Positions 19,442-27,693 of a stretch of DNA of 64,000 nucleotides are shown here, in pieces. Each line of letters begins with the position of its first letter. The first letter of the stretch is position 1. The stretch is from Polyangiaceae bacterium (GTDB lineage: Bacteria; Myxococcota_A; Polyangia; Polyangiales; Polyangiaceae): positions 1 through 64,000 of the forward strand of contig JAICUB010000010.1 of NCBI GenBank assembly GCA_025936045.1, in the 5' to 3' direction. The position numbers were made by a program, and so were the translations under genes. The notes below the pieces were generated by a model that saw only the letters and a program-made list of their open reading frames with translations, had not been told where the DNA came from and did not search any database.

Positions 19442-19918
19442 ATGCTCGGCGGCGTGAGGATCCCCGTCGCCCTGTTCCGCATCACGAAAGAAGTCGCCCG
19501 TCACCTCCTGCGCCGCCCCGTCGTCGGGATCTGCGCGGCCGCGCGCACGCGGGACGGGCGCTACGTGCTCGTCCGGCGCGGGGACACGGGCGGCTGGGCG
19601 CTCCCGGGCGGCACGCTCGAATGGGGCGAGACGTTCCGGAACGCGCTCGCGCGGGAGCTCGAAGAGGAGACCGGCGCCAAGGTGCTCGAGCTCGGGCGAC
19701 TCGTCGGCGTGTATTCGGGACCGGAGCGCGATGCGCGTTTTCATGCCGTGACCGTCGTGGTCGAGGCGCTCGTCGAGTTCGAACAGGGGCAAGCCGAAAA
19801 CCCGCTCGAAATCCTCGAGGTTCGCGCCTTCAGCGAGGCGGAGCTGCCCGCCGAGCTCAGCTATCGAATGACGGACATGCTCGCCGCCGCGCGGGCGGGG
19901 AAGACCGAGTGGGAATGA
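19442..19918 (+). CDS. NUDIX hydrolase
   Basis: A 158-aa pyrophosphohydrolase acting on nucleoside-diphosphate-linked compounds. The Nudix box is complete: G-G-T-L-E-W-G-E-T, then R-E-L-E-E-E-T-G-A at about 61-83 (pattern G-x5-E-x7-R-E-x-x-E-E-x-G). The sequence preceding it, V-G-I-C-A-A-A-R-T-R-D-G-R-Y-V-L-V-R-R-G, is the typical first strand pair. Substrate cannot be decided; the short sequence suits ADP-ribose or mutator-type enzymes. It is divergent from the L,D-transpeptidase gene, with 76 bp between the two starts, and is coupled by ATGA overlap to the lipoprotein downstream. Confidence 0.93.
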   Translation: MLGGVRIPVALFRITKEVARHLLRRPVVGICAAARTRDGRYVLVRRGDTGGWALPGGTLEWGETFRNALARELEEETGAKVLELGRLVGVYSGPERDARFHAVTVVVEALVEFEQGQAENPLEILEVRAFSEAELPAELSYRMTDMLAAARAGKTEWE

Positions 19919-21024
19919 ACGGCGGCCGGGAGCTCGGGAGGCACGGTCGCGCCCTTCGCCGCGCCGCGCTGGCGACGGCGGCCTGGTTCGTCGCCGGCTG
20001 CTCCGTCTTCGGCGGCGTTCACGTCGAGACGCTCGACGTGAGCGCGCAGAAGCCGTCGAACGTCGCGTTCTACGTGAGCGTTACCGATCACGGCGAGCCC
20101 GTCACCGAGCTCGACGCGAACAATTTCAAGATTTACGAAAACGGCCAGGAGCTCTCCGCGGGCGTGAGCGAGCGCACGCTCCTGCCGCGCGAGCCTGTCA
20201 CCGCTGAACGCGTGCTCTTGCTCGTCGATGTGAGCCAGAACCCGAACGCCGCGCAGCGCGCGAGTTACGAAGAGGCAATCGAGGCGTTCCTGCGGAAGCT
20301 CACGCCCACGCTGCCCGTCTCGGTGCGCGCCTTCGACGGCGGCCCCGGGCTCAAAACGGTGGGCGACTACGCGCGAGGCGCGCAAACCCCGAACGCAGCC
20401 TCCGTGACGAAGCTCACGAGCCACGACGCCTCGCGCGACCTCAACGGCGCGATCCTCGCGGGACTCGCCGAGCTCGATCGCACCACGGCCGACAAGAAGC
20501 CGATAAAGCTCGGTACGCTCGTCGTTTTTTCGCGGGGCCCCGATCTGGCCGGTCGCACCGAGGAGTCGAAGCTCGAGCAGGCGCTCGACACGACGACACA
20601 CGACGTGATCGGCGTCGGCATCGGCGATGACACGCCGTACCTCGGCTTCGCGCGCGGCGGCGTCATCCACGCGCAAAACGCGGATACGCTGCCGATCGCT
20701 TTCGAGGAAGCGGGCTCGCGCGTCGCCGCGACGCACGCCAAGTACTATCTCGTTGCGTATTGTTCGCCGGCGCGCGCAGGCCGGCGCAGCGTGCGCCTGG
20801 AAGTGACGCACGAGGACGAAAAAGGGGACGCGCACTCGGGCAGCACCGAGTACGAGCTCGACGCGAGCGGCTTCGGACCCGGCTGCCGCGCCGAAACCAT
20901 GCCGCGCTTCGAGCACCCGACGGAAACCGAGAAGCGCACGCCGAGCGCCCGTGTCAACCGGGCGCCCGTCGCGGATCCCGACGCGGTCGTGCCGCCGCCG
21001 TCGAGCGGTGACTACGCCAAGTGA
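19915..21024 (+). CDS. VWA-like lipoprotein
   Basis: A 369-aa exported protein. The ATG overlaps the NUDIX stop. The signal ends in lipobox V-A-G-C (Cys29). A von Willebrand A-type fold follows: V-L-L-L-V-D-V-S-Q-N carries a D-x-S-x-N form of the metal site, with helices and strands ending in H-D-V-I-G-V-G-I-G-D-D. The stretch before it (about 45-75; F-Y-V-S-V-T-D-H-G-E-P-V-T-E-L) resembles the Ig-like leader of VWFA-related domain lipoproteins in Acidobacteria and Myxococcota. The C-terminal 40 residues are Pro-rich. The last member of the apparent operon overlaps it by GTGA. Its partner and function are unknown. Confidence 0.8.
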   Translation: MNGGRELGRHGRALRRAALATAAWFVAGCSVFGGVHVETLDVSAQKPSNVAFYVSVTDHGEPVTELDANNFKIYENGQELSAGVSERTLLPREPVTAERVLLLVDVSQNPNAAQRASYEEAIEAFLRKLTPTLPVSVRAFDGGPGLKTVGDYARGAQTPNAASVTKLTSHDASRDLNGAILAGLAELDRTTADKKPIKLGTLVVFSRGPDLAGRTEESKLEQALDTTTHDVIGVGIGDDTPYLGFARGGVIHAQNADTLPIAFEEAGSRVAATHAKYYLVAYCSPARAGRRSVRLEVTHEDEKGDAHSGSTEYELDASGFGPGCRAETMPRFEHPTETEKRTPSARVNRAPVADPDAVVPPPSSGDYAK

Positions 21025-21404
21025 CGCCGAAACCACCCGACTCGGTGCCGCTCGAGCGCGTCGCCGTCGTCGAAGAGGAGGTCGTGATGTCCGGCGGCGC
21101 GAGCACCGTGTCATGGCTCGTGCGCCACCACGACGGCTGGGTGAGGGCGCCGTCGCATCCGACGGCGCGGAGTGAACGTCTCGAGCGCGGCAGCGGTGTC
21201 GTCTGGCGCACCCGCGTAGCGCTCGAGCTTCCGCGCGGCAGCGAGCTCGTCCGGATCGAAACGCGCCCGGCGCTACGCCAGAAGTCGGCGCTCGAGCACC
21301 TGACGGGCGGGGCGCGCGGTGCTGCGCGGAAGACGCTACGCCGTGTGTACCGCGTCGCGGCGGGCGGTGAGCTCGTCGCCGAGAAAGACCCGCGGCCCCG
21401 CTGA
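21021..21404 (+). CDS. Small basic protein of unknown function
   Basis: A 127-aa product, GTG start overlapping the stop of the VWA lipoprotein (GTGA), last in a three-gene run with the NUDIX gene. It has no signal peptide and no membrane segment. It is rich in Arg and Val, with strand-like patterns (V-A-V-V-E-E-E-V-V; V-V-W-R-T-R-V-A-L-E-L) suggesting a small beta-rich fold, and a basic C-terminus. I recognise no family. The overlap with a clearly coding gene and the absence of a competing frame support it being real. Confidence 0.6.
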   Translation: MTPKPPDSVPLERVAVVEEEVVMSGGASTVSWLVRHHDGWVRAPSHPTARSERLERGSGVVWRTRVALELPRGSELVRIETRPALRQKSALEHLTGGARGAARKTLRRVYRVAAGGELVAEKDPRPR

Positions 21405-21480
21405 CGCGCGAGCGGCGCCGGTTTCCGAGCTTCCCGAGCGCGAGATCGGTCCGGTGCGGAGGGAAATCGGCGCTTCCGCC

Positions 21481-21511
21481 TTGCCGTCTTTTTTTGGATT
21501 TGGTGTAGTCT
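21481..21511 (+). promoter_or_regulatory. Candidate promoter of the small coiled-coil gene
   Basis: TTGCCG (21481-21486) and TAGTCT (21506-21511) are separated by 19 bases that include a T-rich run. The start codon is at 21531 with AAAGGAAAAGG as ribosome site. The element GGTGTAG recurs before the lipoprotein gene at 29934. Confidence 0.35.
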
Positions 21512-21530
21512 CGCTCGAAAGGAAAAGGCA

Positions 21531-21734
21531 GTGGCGATCGATAGCGAGCTCCTGAAAAGCGAACGAGACAGGCTGCGTGACGCCCTGCGCGAAACCGAGG
21601 CCCTCGTGCGCAAGGTCGAATCCGATCTCAAGGTGCTGCGGCAGCGCGAGATCCAGACGAAGCGCGAGATCGAAGCGCTCTCCACGCTGATCGAGATCAA
21701 GGATCAGCGTGAAGTGAAATCCGACGGCACCTGA
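21531..21734 (+). CDS. Small coiled-coil protein
   Basis: A 67-residue product starting at GTG behind a good purine-rich ribosome site (AAAGGAAAAGG). Nearly the entire chain is a charged heptad helix: hydrophobic residues alternate at a/d positions through L-L-K-S-E-R-D-R-L-R-D-A-L, V-R-K-V-E-S-D-L-K-V-L and I-E-A-L-S-T-L-I-E-I. There is no signal peptide. Such proteins resemble short SlyX-like or adaptor coiled coils, but I cannot name a family. It is a single gene with its own promoter candidate. Confidence 0.7.
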   Translation: MAIDSELLKSERDRLRDALRETEALVRKVESDLKVLRQREIQTKREIEALSTLIEIKDQREVKSDGT

Positions 21735-21773
21735 GCAGCGCAAGCGAGCTGGAACGCCGCCGCGCGTGTGCTT

Positions 21774-22190
21774 TCAGAGCTTGGTACGGCCGAGCTCGAG
21801 CACGCGCTTGAACTCCGCGGCCGTCACGGGCACGACGGAGAGACGCGAACGGCGGAGCAGGAGCATCTCCGAGAGCTTCGTGTCTTCGCGGATCGCCGCG
21901 AGGGATACGGGCGCGGCGAGCGCCTTGACGGGTGCGATGTCCACCACTGACCAGTCACCTTCGTCCGCCGTGGGATCGGGGTAGGCGGTGCGCGCGACCT
22001 TGGCCACGCCGACGATCTCCTTGCCCTCGTTCGAGTGGTAAAAGAGCAGTAAATCACCCACCTTCATCGAGCGCAGGTGGTTTCGTGCCTCGAAGTTACG
22101 GACGCCGTCCCAAGTCGTGCGCTTGTCGGTGAGGAGCTTCGAGAACGGATACTTGAAAGGCTCGCTCTTGACGAGGAAGTAGCCGGGCAT
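21774..22190 (-). CDS. EVE-domain protein
   Basis: A 138-aa protein of the EVE (PUA-like) family related to thymocyte nuclear protein 1, which is thought to bind modified bases in nucleic acid. Diagnostic features are M-P-G-Y-F-L-V-K-S-E-P at the N-terminus, T-x-W-D-G-V-R-N-F-E-A-R-N-H-L-R, the K-V-G-D-L-L-L-F-Y-H-S-N block and V-V-G-V-A-K-V. Its length is normal for the single-domain form. It is monocistronic; a TAAGCT hexamer lies six bases before the ATG and no ribosome site is present. Confidence 0.93.
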   Translation of the reverse strand: MPGYFLVKSEPFKYPFSKLLTDKRTTWDGVRNFEARNHLRSMKVGDLLLFYHSNEGKEIVGVAKVARTAYPDPTADEGDWSVVDIAPVKALAAPVSLAAIREDTKLSEMLLLRRSRLSVVPVTAAEFKRVLELGRTKL

Positions 22191-22196
22191 GCGCCG

Positions 22197-22202
22197 AGCT
22201 TA
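22197..22202 (-). promoter_or_regulatory. Candidate -10 hexamer for the leaderless EVE gene
   Basis: TAAGCT (minus strand) ends six bases before the ATG at 22190. A GGAG lies further upstream, too far away to serve as a ribosome site. Confidence 0.4.
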
Positions 22203-22222
22203 CTCCGCCGCCCGAGCCCGGC

Positions 22223-23347
22223 TCAATCGCGGTCCACGTCGTCGAGATCGATCCAGATCGGGCAATGGTCGCTGAGCACGCGCTGCGCGGCGAGCCGGTC
22301 GCCGAGAGCGTCGCAGCCGAGCTCGGCGCACGGCCCCGAAACGGTGACGCGCCGCCCGGCGGGCAGCTCGGCGAGGTCGCTCTTCGCGGCCCAATCGAGG
22401 AGCACGCTCCGCCCTCCGTAGTGGTGCGAGCACACGGGGTCGGCTTCGAGTCGCGACAAGGGCCCGTGCGGCGGCGCGAACGATGCGTCGATGCGTGTGA
22501 GCTCCGCACCGGGCGACACCTTCGGTTCGCAGTCTTCGCAGCCCATCGTGTTCATGTCGCCGATGAAGAGCACGTCGCCGTCGCCAGTACGCCGGTGCTC
22601 GGCCGCGGCGGCTTCCCCGAAAGCGGCGAAGGAGAGCGCCCGATCGGCGAAATCACGCTCCTCCACGCCGCTCTTCAGATGCGCCGCGACGACGCTGAGG
22701 TCGAGCCCGCCCGGGAATCGGAAGTAGCCCGCGAGCCCCGGACGAAGCTCGTTCTTGCAGGGTTCCCCGAGCGGGTTCAGCGCGCCCACGACGGCGTGGC
22801 TGCGTAGCGTCACGCGCTTCGTGTCGAAGAGGAGCCCCACGTGTTGGGACGAGGCGTGCGGGCAGTCGTCGAGCAGGCTCCGCCACGAGCCGCTCGTCAG
22901 CGTATCGAGCCGTCGCACGAGCTCGGCGAGGCCTGCGTCGCCGCGCGGTGGGCGCTTGATTTCTTCGACCGCGAGCACGTCGACCTCGAGCCACGCGATG
23001 GCGCAAGCGAGCCAGGCGAGATCCGCGCCGCCGTCCGGATGCGCGTCGCCCGGGCGGCCGTCGGGAAACCAATGCAAATTCCACGCGCCGATGCGTGCGA
23101 CACCCGCCGGGCGCCCCGCACCGCCGCCGGCCAGCGCACGCTCGCACGCCTCGCGACTAGCCCACGGCGAGTCCGGCGCGAGCGGCCGGCGCGGCGCGCG
23201 CGGGTGTGCGCCTTGTTCGCGCGTTTCATGCCGGTGCGGCTTCGCTCGCGCCGTCGATTCACGCTTCGAAGCCGCGACCCAGCCGAACGCGAGGAGCACG
23301 AGCGCACCGAACAGCGTGCGGACATGAAGCGAACGGCGGCGGCTCAT
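22223..23347 (-). CDS. Exported endonuclease/exonuclease/phosphatase-family protein
   Basis: A 374-aa protein with an N-terminal signal or anchor (about 8-26) and a long basic linker before the catalytic domain (from about 85). The EEP motifs are present: I-G-A-W-N-L-H-W-F, D-V-L-A-V-E-E-I (metal Glu), A-A-H-L-K-S-G, I-G-D-M-N-T-M (G-D-x-N) and S-D-H-C-P-I (S-D-H-x-P). It should be a metal-dependent phosphodiesterase outside the cytoplasm, acting on nucleic acid or a phosphoester. Eight or so Cys in the C-terminal part may form disulfides. A TAATAT hexamer lies 11 bases before the start. The substrate is not predictable from this sequence. Confidence 0.88.
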   Translation of the reverse strand: MSRRRSLHVRTLFGALVLLAFGWVAASKRESTARAKPHRHETREQGAHPRAPRRPLAPDSPWASREACERALAGGGAGRPAGVARIGAWNLHWFPDGRPGDAHPDGGADLAWLACAIAWLEVDVLAVEEIKRPPRGDAGLAELVRRLDTLTSGSWRSLLDDCPHASSQHVGLLFDTKRVTLRSHAVVGALNPLGEPCKNELRPGLAGYFRFPGGLDLSVVAAHLKSGVEERDFADRALSFAAFGEAAAAEHRRTGDGDVLFIGDMNTMGCEDCEPKVSPGAELTRIDASFAPPHGPLSRLEADPVCSHHYGGRSVLLDWAAKSDLAELPAGRRVTVSGPCAELGCDALGDRLAAQRVLSDHCPIWIDLDDVDRD

Positions 23348-23413
23348 CGGGCGGCGCCATATTAAGCGCCCCGGCGCGTTTGGGCCGAGAAATTTGCCTT
23401 GTCGCCGCGGCCG

Positions 23414-24142
23414 TCAGCCGCAGCCGGTGAACTCGAGCTGGTCCACGGCGATGTCGAACACCGCACCCTTTTCCTTCACTTGAAACTGAATCCCGTAGAC
23501 GTGCGAAGGGTCGAGGCCGTCGTCCTTCGGTCCCCAATCTTCCTGATGCATCGCCTTGAACGGGATCACGTAACGCGTCCACTGGTCGTAGAGCTCGAGG
23601 TCCATCCCGTGATCGTTGAAGCACTGCTTGCAGAGCTTGCCGTCCGGGTCGGTCTGCGCGTCGGGCACCTTGAGCCGGACGTGGTTCGTCGAGCCCGGAT
23701 TCTTCTTCGCCCAGAACGCGATGCCGCCGAATTGGCTCGCGTCGTAGGTGCCCTTCGGATCCACGAAGTTCAACCCCATGCCCGCGTAAGCGACGTCGCC
23801 GCCGCCGACGGTCCCTTTCATTCGCGCGGCGTGCGCGCTCCCCGCCGCGCCGCCGTCGCTCATCTCGAAGGTGCCGCCGAGCGCGCCGGACAGCGGCCAA
23901 ATGTCGGAGCCGCCGTTGTCCTTGGTGTCGAGAAACGTGTACCAGTAGCCGCCGCGGCCCTGGATGAAGTTGGTTTTATTGGCGGATTCCGCGTCGGAAA
24001 TCATGCCGACGGACGCGGGACAGGCGCGCGCGGCGGGCAAGTTCGGATCCGGAGCCGTGGGGTCCGTCTTGGTGACGCACCCGCCGAGCAGGGTGCCCCA
24101 AAAAACGAACCCGCACGCTGCCGCCAAAGCCGCTCGTCCCAT
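23414..24142 (-). CDS. Lipoprotein with CBM11/galactose-binding-like domain
   Basis: A 242-aa exported protein. I start at the ATG at 24142, which has AGGTGA six bases upstream; the frame opens at a GTG at 24151. The lipobox is L-G-G-C. After a Thr/Pro-rich spacer comes a jelly-roll-like domain. Blocks such as W-Y-T-F-L-D, G-G-I-A-F-W-A-K-K, V-R-L-K-V-P-D and Y-D-Q-W-T-R-Y-V-I-P-F are characteristic of CIA30/CBM11-type carbohydrate-binding lipoproteins, which are common in Myxococcota. Cys pairs (C-K-Q-C and a C-terminal C-G) may be disulfides. It probably sits in the outer envelope and binds a sugar or polymer; no catalytic residues are apparent. Confidence 0.75.
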   Translation of the reverse strand: MGRAALAAACGFVFWGTLLGGCVTKTDPTAPDPNLPAARACPASVGMISDAESANKTNFIQGRGGYWYTFLDTKDNGGSDIWPLSGALGGTFEMSDGGAAGSAHAARMKGTVGGGDVAYAGMGLNFVDPKGTYDASQFGGIAFWAKKNPGSTNHVRLKVPDAQTDPDGKLCKQCFNDHGMDLELYDQWTRYVIPFKAMHQEDWGPKDDGLDPSHVYGIQFQVKEKGAVFDIAVDQLEFTGCG

Positions 24143-24233
24143 CGAAGTCACCTGCCGTCCTATGTCCGGCGGCGCGGCTTCGCGTCGACAAATCGACCGA
24201 TATGAGCGCGGCCCTCGCGGGCGAGCCGGCGGC

Positions 24234-26162
24234 TCAGTGTAAGGACGCGGGGGTCTCGTCGTAGCGGATGCGGACGGCGCCGGGGCCGAGCAAGCGCCTG
24301 AGCTCGTCCTTCTCGATCGTCTCGCGTTCGAGCAAGACGTCGACGAGCCGATCGAGCGCGTCCCGGTGATCCTTGAGCATCTTGATGGCCGCCTCGCGCG
24401 CCGCGGTCAAGACCTCGCGCGTCTCGCTCTCGATGAGGTGCACGGTCGCGTCGCTCGTGGCGCCCTCGGTCGCCAGCACTTGGCCGAGGAAGGGGTGCTC
24501 GCTGCGATGCTCGTGATAAACCGGGCCGATTTTGTCGCTCATGCCCCAGTGCGCGACCATCTTGAAAGCGAGATCGCTCGCTCGCTTGAGGTCGTTCTCG
24601 GCGCCGGACGAGATGTCGCCGAAGACGAGCCGTTCGGCGGAGTGCCCGCCGAGCATGACGCGCAGATTATCGGCGAGCTGCGGTTGCGTGTAGATGTGCC
24701 GGTCACCGCCGGGGCTCTGCTGCGTCACACCGAGCGCCATCCCGCGCGGGATGATGCTGACGCGCTGCGGAGGCTCCGCATTCGGAGAGAAATGGGCGAC
24801 CACGGCGTGTCCCGACTCGTGGACGGCGATGCGGCGCTTCTCGTTGCTGTCGAGCTTGGTCTCACGCGGGTCGCCCAGCACGATTTTGTCGTAGGCGGCC
24901 ATGAAGTCCGACATCGTGATCGACTCCGCGCCGCGGCGCGTCGCGGCGAGCGCCGCTTCGTTCGCGAGATTCGCGAGGTCGGCACCGGAAAATCCCGGCG
25001 TGTTTCCCGCGATTTCCTCGAGATCCATGTCGGCGGCGAGCGGCTTGCCACGCGTGTGCACCTCGAGAATCGCGCGCCGCGCCGCGACTTCCGGCCGGTC
25101 GATGATGACGCGGCGATCGAAGCGCCCGGGCCTGAGCAACGCGGGATCGAGCACGTCGGGGCGATTGGTCGCTGCGAGCACGATGGTGAGATCGTTGCGT
25201 GAAAAGCCGTCCATCTCGGACAGCAGCTGATTCAAGGTTTGCTCGCGCTCGTCGTGACCGCCGCCGAGCCCCGAGCCGCGGGAGCGGCCGACCGCGTCGA
25301 TCTCGTCGATGAACACGATCGCGGGAGCGACCTTCTTCGTTTCCTCGAAGAGCTCGCGCACGCGTGACGCGCCGACGCCCACGAAGAGCTCGATGAACTC
25401 CGAGCCGTTGATGGAAAAGAACGGCACGCCGGCTTCACCCGCCACGGCGCGCGCGAGCAGCGTTTTGCCCGTGCCGGGAGGTCCCACGAGCAAGACGCCG
25501 CGCGGCACCTTGCCGCCGAGGCGCCGGAACTTCTCCGGCTCCTTCAGAAACTGTACGATCTCCTGCAAATCCCGCTTGGCGGACTGGAGCCCGGCCACGT
25601 CGTCGAAGCGGACCGGAACCTCGCTCTCCTTCTCGAAGCGCCGCGTCCGGCCGCGCATCATCGCGAGCGGTCCACCGGCGCCCATCATGTTCGATGCGCG
25701 CCGCGACAGCCAAATCCACACGCCGCTGATGAGCACGAGCGGGAGAAAGGAGAGCGCGATCTGGAAAATCGCAGGTTGCTCGTCGCTACGTGCGTCGACC
25801 ACGACGCCCTTGCTGCGGAGTAGCGGCAAAAGGTCGCGATCCTCCTGCGGCGGCAGAGTCGTGCGGAAGGTCCGCGAAGAGTGGCCGTTGACGGTCGTCG
25901 GCTGCTTGAACGTGCCGGTTACCGTCTGTCCCTTGAGCGTCACCTTTTCGATGGTTTGCGCATCGATGGCTTTGTAGAAAGCCGAGTACGAGAGCGCCGG
26001 CTCTGCCCCGCCATTTCCAAAATAGTTCGTTAGGCTCCAGGACGCGACGAGGAGCCCGGCCAGGAGCACCCACGCGTACCGACTCGTGCGGGGGGCGGGC
26101 ACTTGGCCCTTCGGCGGCTGGTTCGGCGGCTCCGGTCGTGCGCTATTGCCCATTTCCGTCAC
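24234..26162 (-). CDS. ftsH: ATP-dependent zinc metalloprotease FtsH
   Basis: A membrane-anchored AAA+ protease that removes misfolded membrane proteins and regulatory proteins. It is 642 aa, the usual length. It has a Pro-rich N-terminus, a membrane segment at about 29-47, a periplasmic region, a second membrane segment at about 132-152, Walker A G-P-P-G-T-G-K-T (227-234), Walker B I-V-F-I-D-E-I-D (about 282-289), the second region of homology with R-P-G-R-F-D-R, and the zinc motif H-E-S-G-H (448-452). The GTG at 26162 is preceded by a TATCCT hexamer at leaderless spacing; an ATG at 26153 is the alternative. It is probably one of several FtsH paralogues, as is usual in this group. Confidence 0.96.
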   Translation of the reverse strand: MTEMGNSARPEPPNQPPKGQVPAPRTSRYAWVLLAGLLVASWSLTNYFGNGGAEPALSYSAFYKAIDAQTIEKVTLKGQTVTGTFKQPTTVNGHSSRTFRTTLPPQEDRDLLPLLRSKGVVVDARSDEQPAIFQIALSFLPLVLISGVWIWLSRRASNMMGAGGPLAMMRGRTRRFEKESEVPVRFDDVAGLQSAKRDLQEIVQFLKEPEKFRRLGGKVPRGVLLVGPPGTGKTLLARAVAGEAGVPFFSINGSEFIELFVGVGASRVRELFEETKKVAPAIVFIDEIDAVGRSRGSGLGGGHDEREQTLNQLLSEMDGFSRNDLTIVLAATNRPDVLDPALLRPGRFDRRVIIDRPEVAARRAILEVHTRGKPLAADMDLEEIAGNTPGFSGADLANLANEAALAATRRGAESITMSDFMAAYDKIVLGDPRETKLDSNEKRRIAVHESGHAVVAHFSPNAEPPQRVSIIPRGMALGVTQQSPGGDRHIYTQPQLADNLRVMLGGHSAERLVFGDISSGAENDLKRASDLAFKMVAHWGMSDKIGPVYHEHRSEHPFLGQVLATEGATSDATVHLIESETREVLTAAREAAIKMLKDHRDALDRLVDVLLERETIEKDELRRLLGPGAVRIRYDETPASLH

Positions 26163-26168
26163 AACGTA

Positions 26169-26174
26169 AGGATA
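26169..26174 (-). promoter_or_regulatory. Candidate -10 hexamer for leaderless ftsH
   Basis: TATCCT (minus strand) ends six bases before the GTG at 26162. No Shine-Dalgarno sequence lies between. The rest of the gap to 26349 contains a short direct repeat (GCCCGAAGTCC at 26300-26310 and 26311-26321) and nothing else that I can name. Confidence 0.45.
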
Positions 26175-26349
26175 GGCAGGCCCCCTGTCGATGGGCCTTG
26201 CGCTGCGAAGACGGCCGGCGGGCGCGTAAAATCGTCTCGCCCGGCAGCTCAGCGCTCGTTAATGCCCCGTTTGACGCCGAAATACGAGCGTCCCGCTCCG
26301 CCCGAAGTCCGCCCGAAGTCCGAAGTCCGGCCCGAGCGCGGCGGCGTCC

Positions 26350-27693
26350 TCAGGTGAGCGCCTTGAGCGGCCCCGTGCAGAACTCCGCGCGGCCGAACGT
26401 CTGCTGTTCGACGCCCATCGCGTTCAAGAGCGTCACGAGCAAGTTCGTGTGCGAGGGGTTCGTGCTGCCCTCGACGCAGTCGATGAAGCGGCCGCTCTGG
26501 AAGTGCCAGCCGCCGCCCATGAGGACGATCGGCATGTTCGTGTGCGAGTGCACGTTGCCCTCCGAAACCTCGGTGGACCACATGAGGAGCGTGTTGTCGG
26601 CGATGGTCGAATCGCCCTCGGTCACGCTCGCGAGGTTGTCGAAGAGGCGCGCGACGAGCCCGGAGTGCCATTGCGCGCGCGCGACGAGCTCCGAATGCGC
26701 GGTCGGATCCGCCGGATCCATGTGCGAGAGGGGGTGGCCCTCACCCATGCTGTTGAGCCACGGGTAACGGATGCGATTCAATCCCGTCGATACCTCGAAG
26801 CTTGCGACGCGCACGAGGTCGCACGCGAACGCGATCGAGAGCAGGTCGATCTCCAGCGTCGCGATGTTCGGCATGTCCGTCTCGCTCGTCGGATCCATCG
26901 CGGCCGGACCCGCGGGTTTAGCGCACGCGAGCGGCACTTGCGCGAGCCGGCGCTCCACGTCGCGCACGAGCGTGAGGTGTGCGTCGAGCTTCTGCTTGTC
27001 CTCCGTGGAAACGCGCGTCTCGAGCTCGCTTATCTGCGAGACGACGGTGTCGAGCACGCTCTGGCGCTCGGCCAACATCGCATCGGTCGCCACGGCGCCC
27101 GACTGGTCCGGGACGACCAGGTCCTTGAAGATGCGGTTGTAAACGTCGAGGGGTTGCGTGAGCGGAGGGAGCGGCGCGCCCGCGCCCGAGTAGGCGATGC
27201 GTCCCTGCACGTCGTTGTCGGTTGCGCGCACGCCGAGCTCGAGGCTCGGATAGGGCGTCGTCTGCCCGATCTGCGCGGCGATGACCTGGTCGACGCTGAT
27301 GCCGTCGGCCCAGCCCGCCGTCGAGCCGCAGCCGTCCACGAAGTTGCCGGTCTGCAGATATTGGCCCGTAAAGAGCGTGCCGATGCCGCGCTGATGCGGG
27401 CCGCCGGGGCCGGAGCCGGCCGTCTGCAGGTCTATGTTCTTCAGCAGCGTCAGCCGGCTCTTATGCGCGGCGAGGGGCTGATGAATGTCGTTCAGCGCGA
27501 AATCCGTCTGGCTCACGACGGATGTGGGCCACCACGCGGAGTGGATTTGCCCGTTCGGGGTGTACATCGTGACGAAGCGACGGATGGGCGACGCGCTCTC
27601 CCCGTGGGCGCGCAAGGACGGCAAGAGGGGCAGCGCCACGGCCAGGCCGCTCGCGGCGCGGAGGAACAGCCTGCGATCGATGCGCCGTTTCAT
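26350..27693 (-). CDS. DUF1552-family exported protein
   Basis: A 447-aa protein. The ATG at 27693 overlaps the stop of the DUF1592 gene (ATGA). The N-terminus M-K-R-R-I-D-R-R-L-F-L-R-A-A-S-G-L-A-V-A-L-P-L carries an R-R-x-F-L-R twin-arginine-type signal. The body has the DUF1552 hallmarks: R-F-V-T-M-Y-T-P-N-G near the N-terminus, a long helix with M-L-A-E-R-Q-S-V-L-D, D-L-V-R-V-A-S-F-E-V-S, and W-S-T-E-V-S-E-G-N-V-H with N-M-P-I-V-L-M-G-G-G. The fold looks related to alkaline-phosphatase/sulfatase-like DUF1501 proteins. These genes nearly always pair with DUF1592 genes in Planctomycetes and Myxococcota; the function is not known to me. Confidence 0.88.
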   Translation of the reverse strand: MKRRIDRRLFLRAASGLAVALPLLPSLRAHGESASPIRRFVTMYTPNGQIHSAWWPTSVVSQTDFALNDIHQPLAAHKSRLTLLKNIDLQTAGSGPGGPHQRGIGTLFTGQYLQTGNFVDGCGSTAGWADGISVDQVIAAQIGQTTPYPSLELGVRATDNDVQGRIAYSGAGAPLPPLTQPLDVYNRIFKDLVVPDQSGAVATDAMLAERQSVLDTVVSQISELETRVSTEDKQKLDAHLTLVRDVERRLAQVPLACAKPAGPAAMDPTSETDMPNIATLEIDLLSIAFACDLVRVASFEVSTGLNRIRYPWLNSMGEGHPLSHMDPADPTAHSELVARAQWHSGLVARLFDNLASVTEGDSTIADNTLLMWSTEVSEGNVHSHTNMPIVLMGGGWHFQSGRFIDCVEGSTNPSHTNLLVTLLNAMGVEQQTFGRAEFCTGPLKALT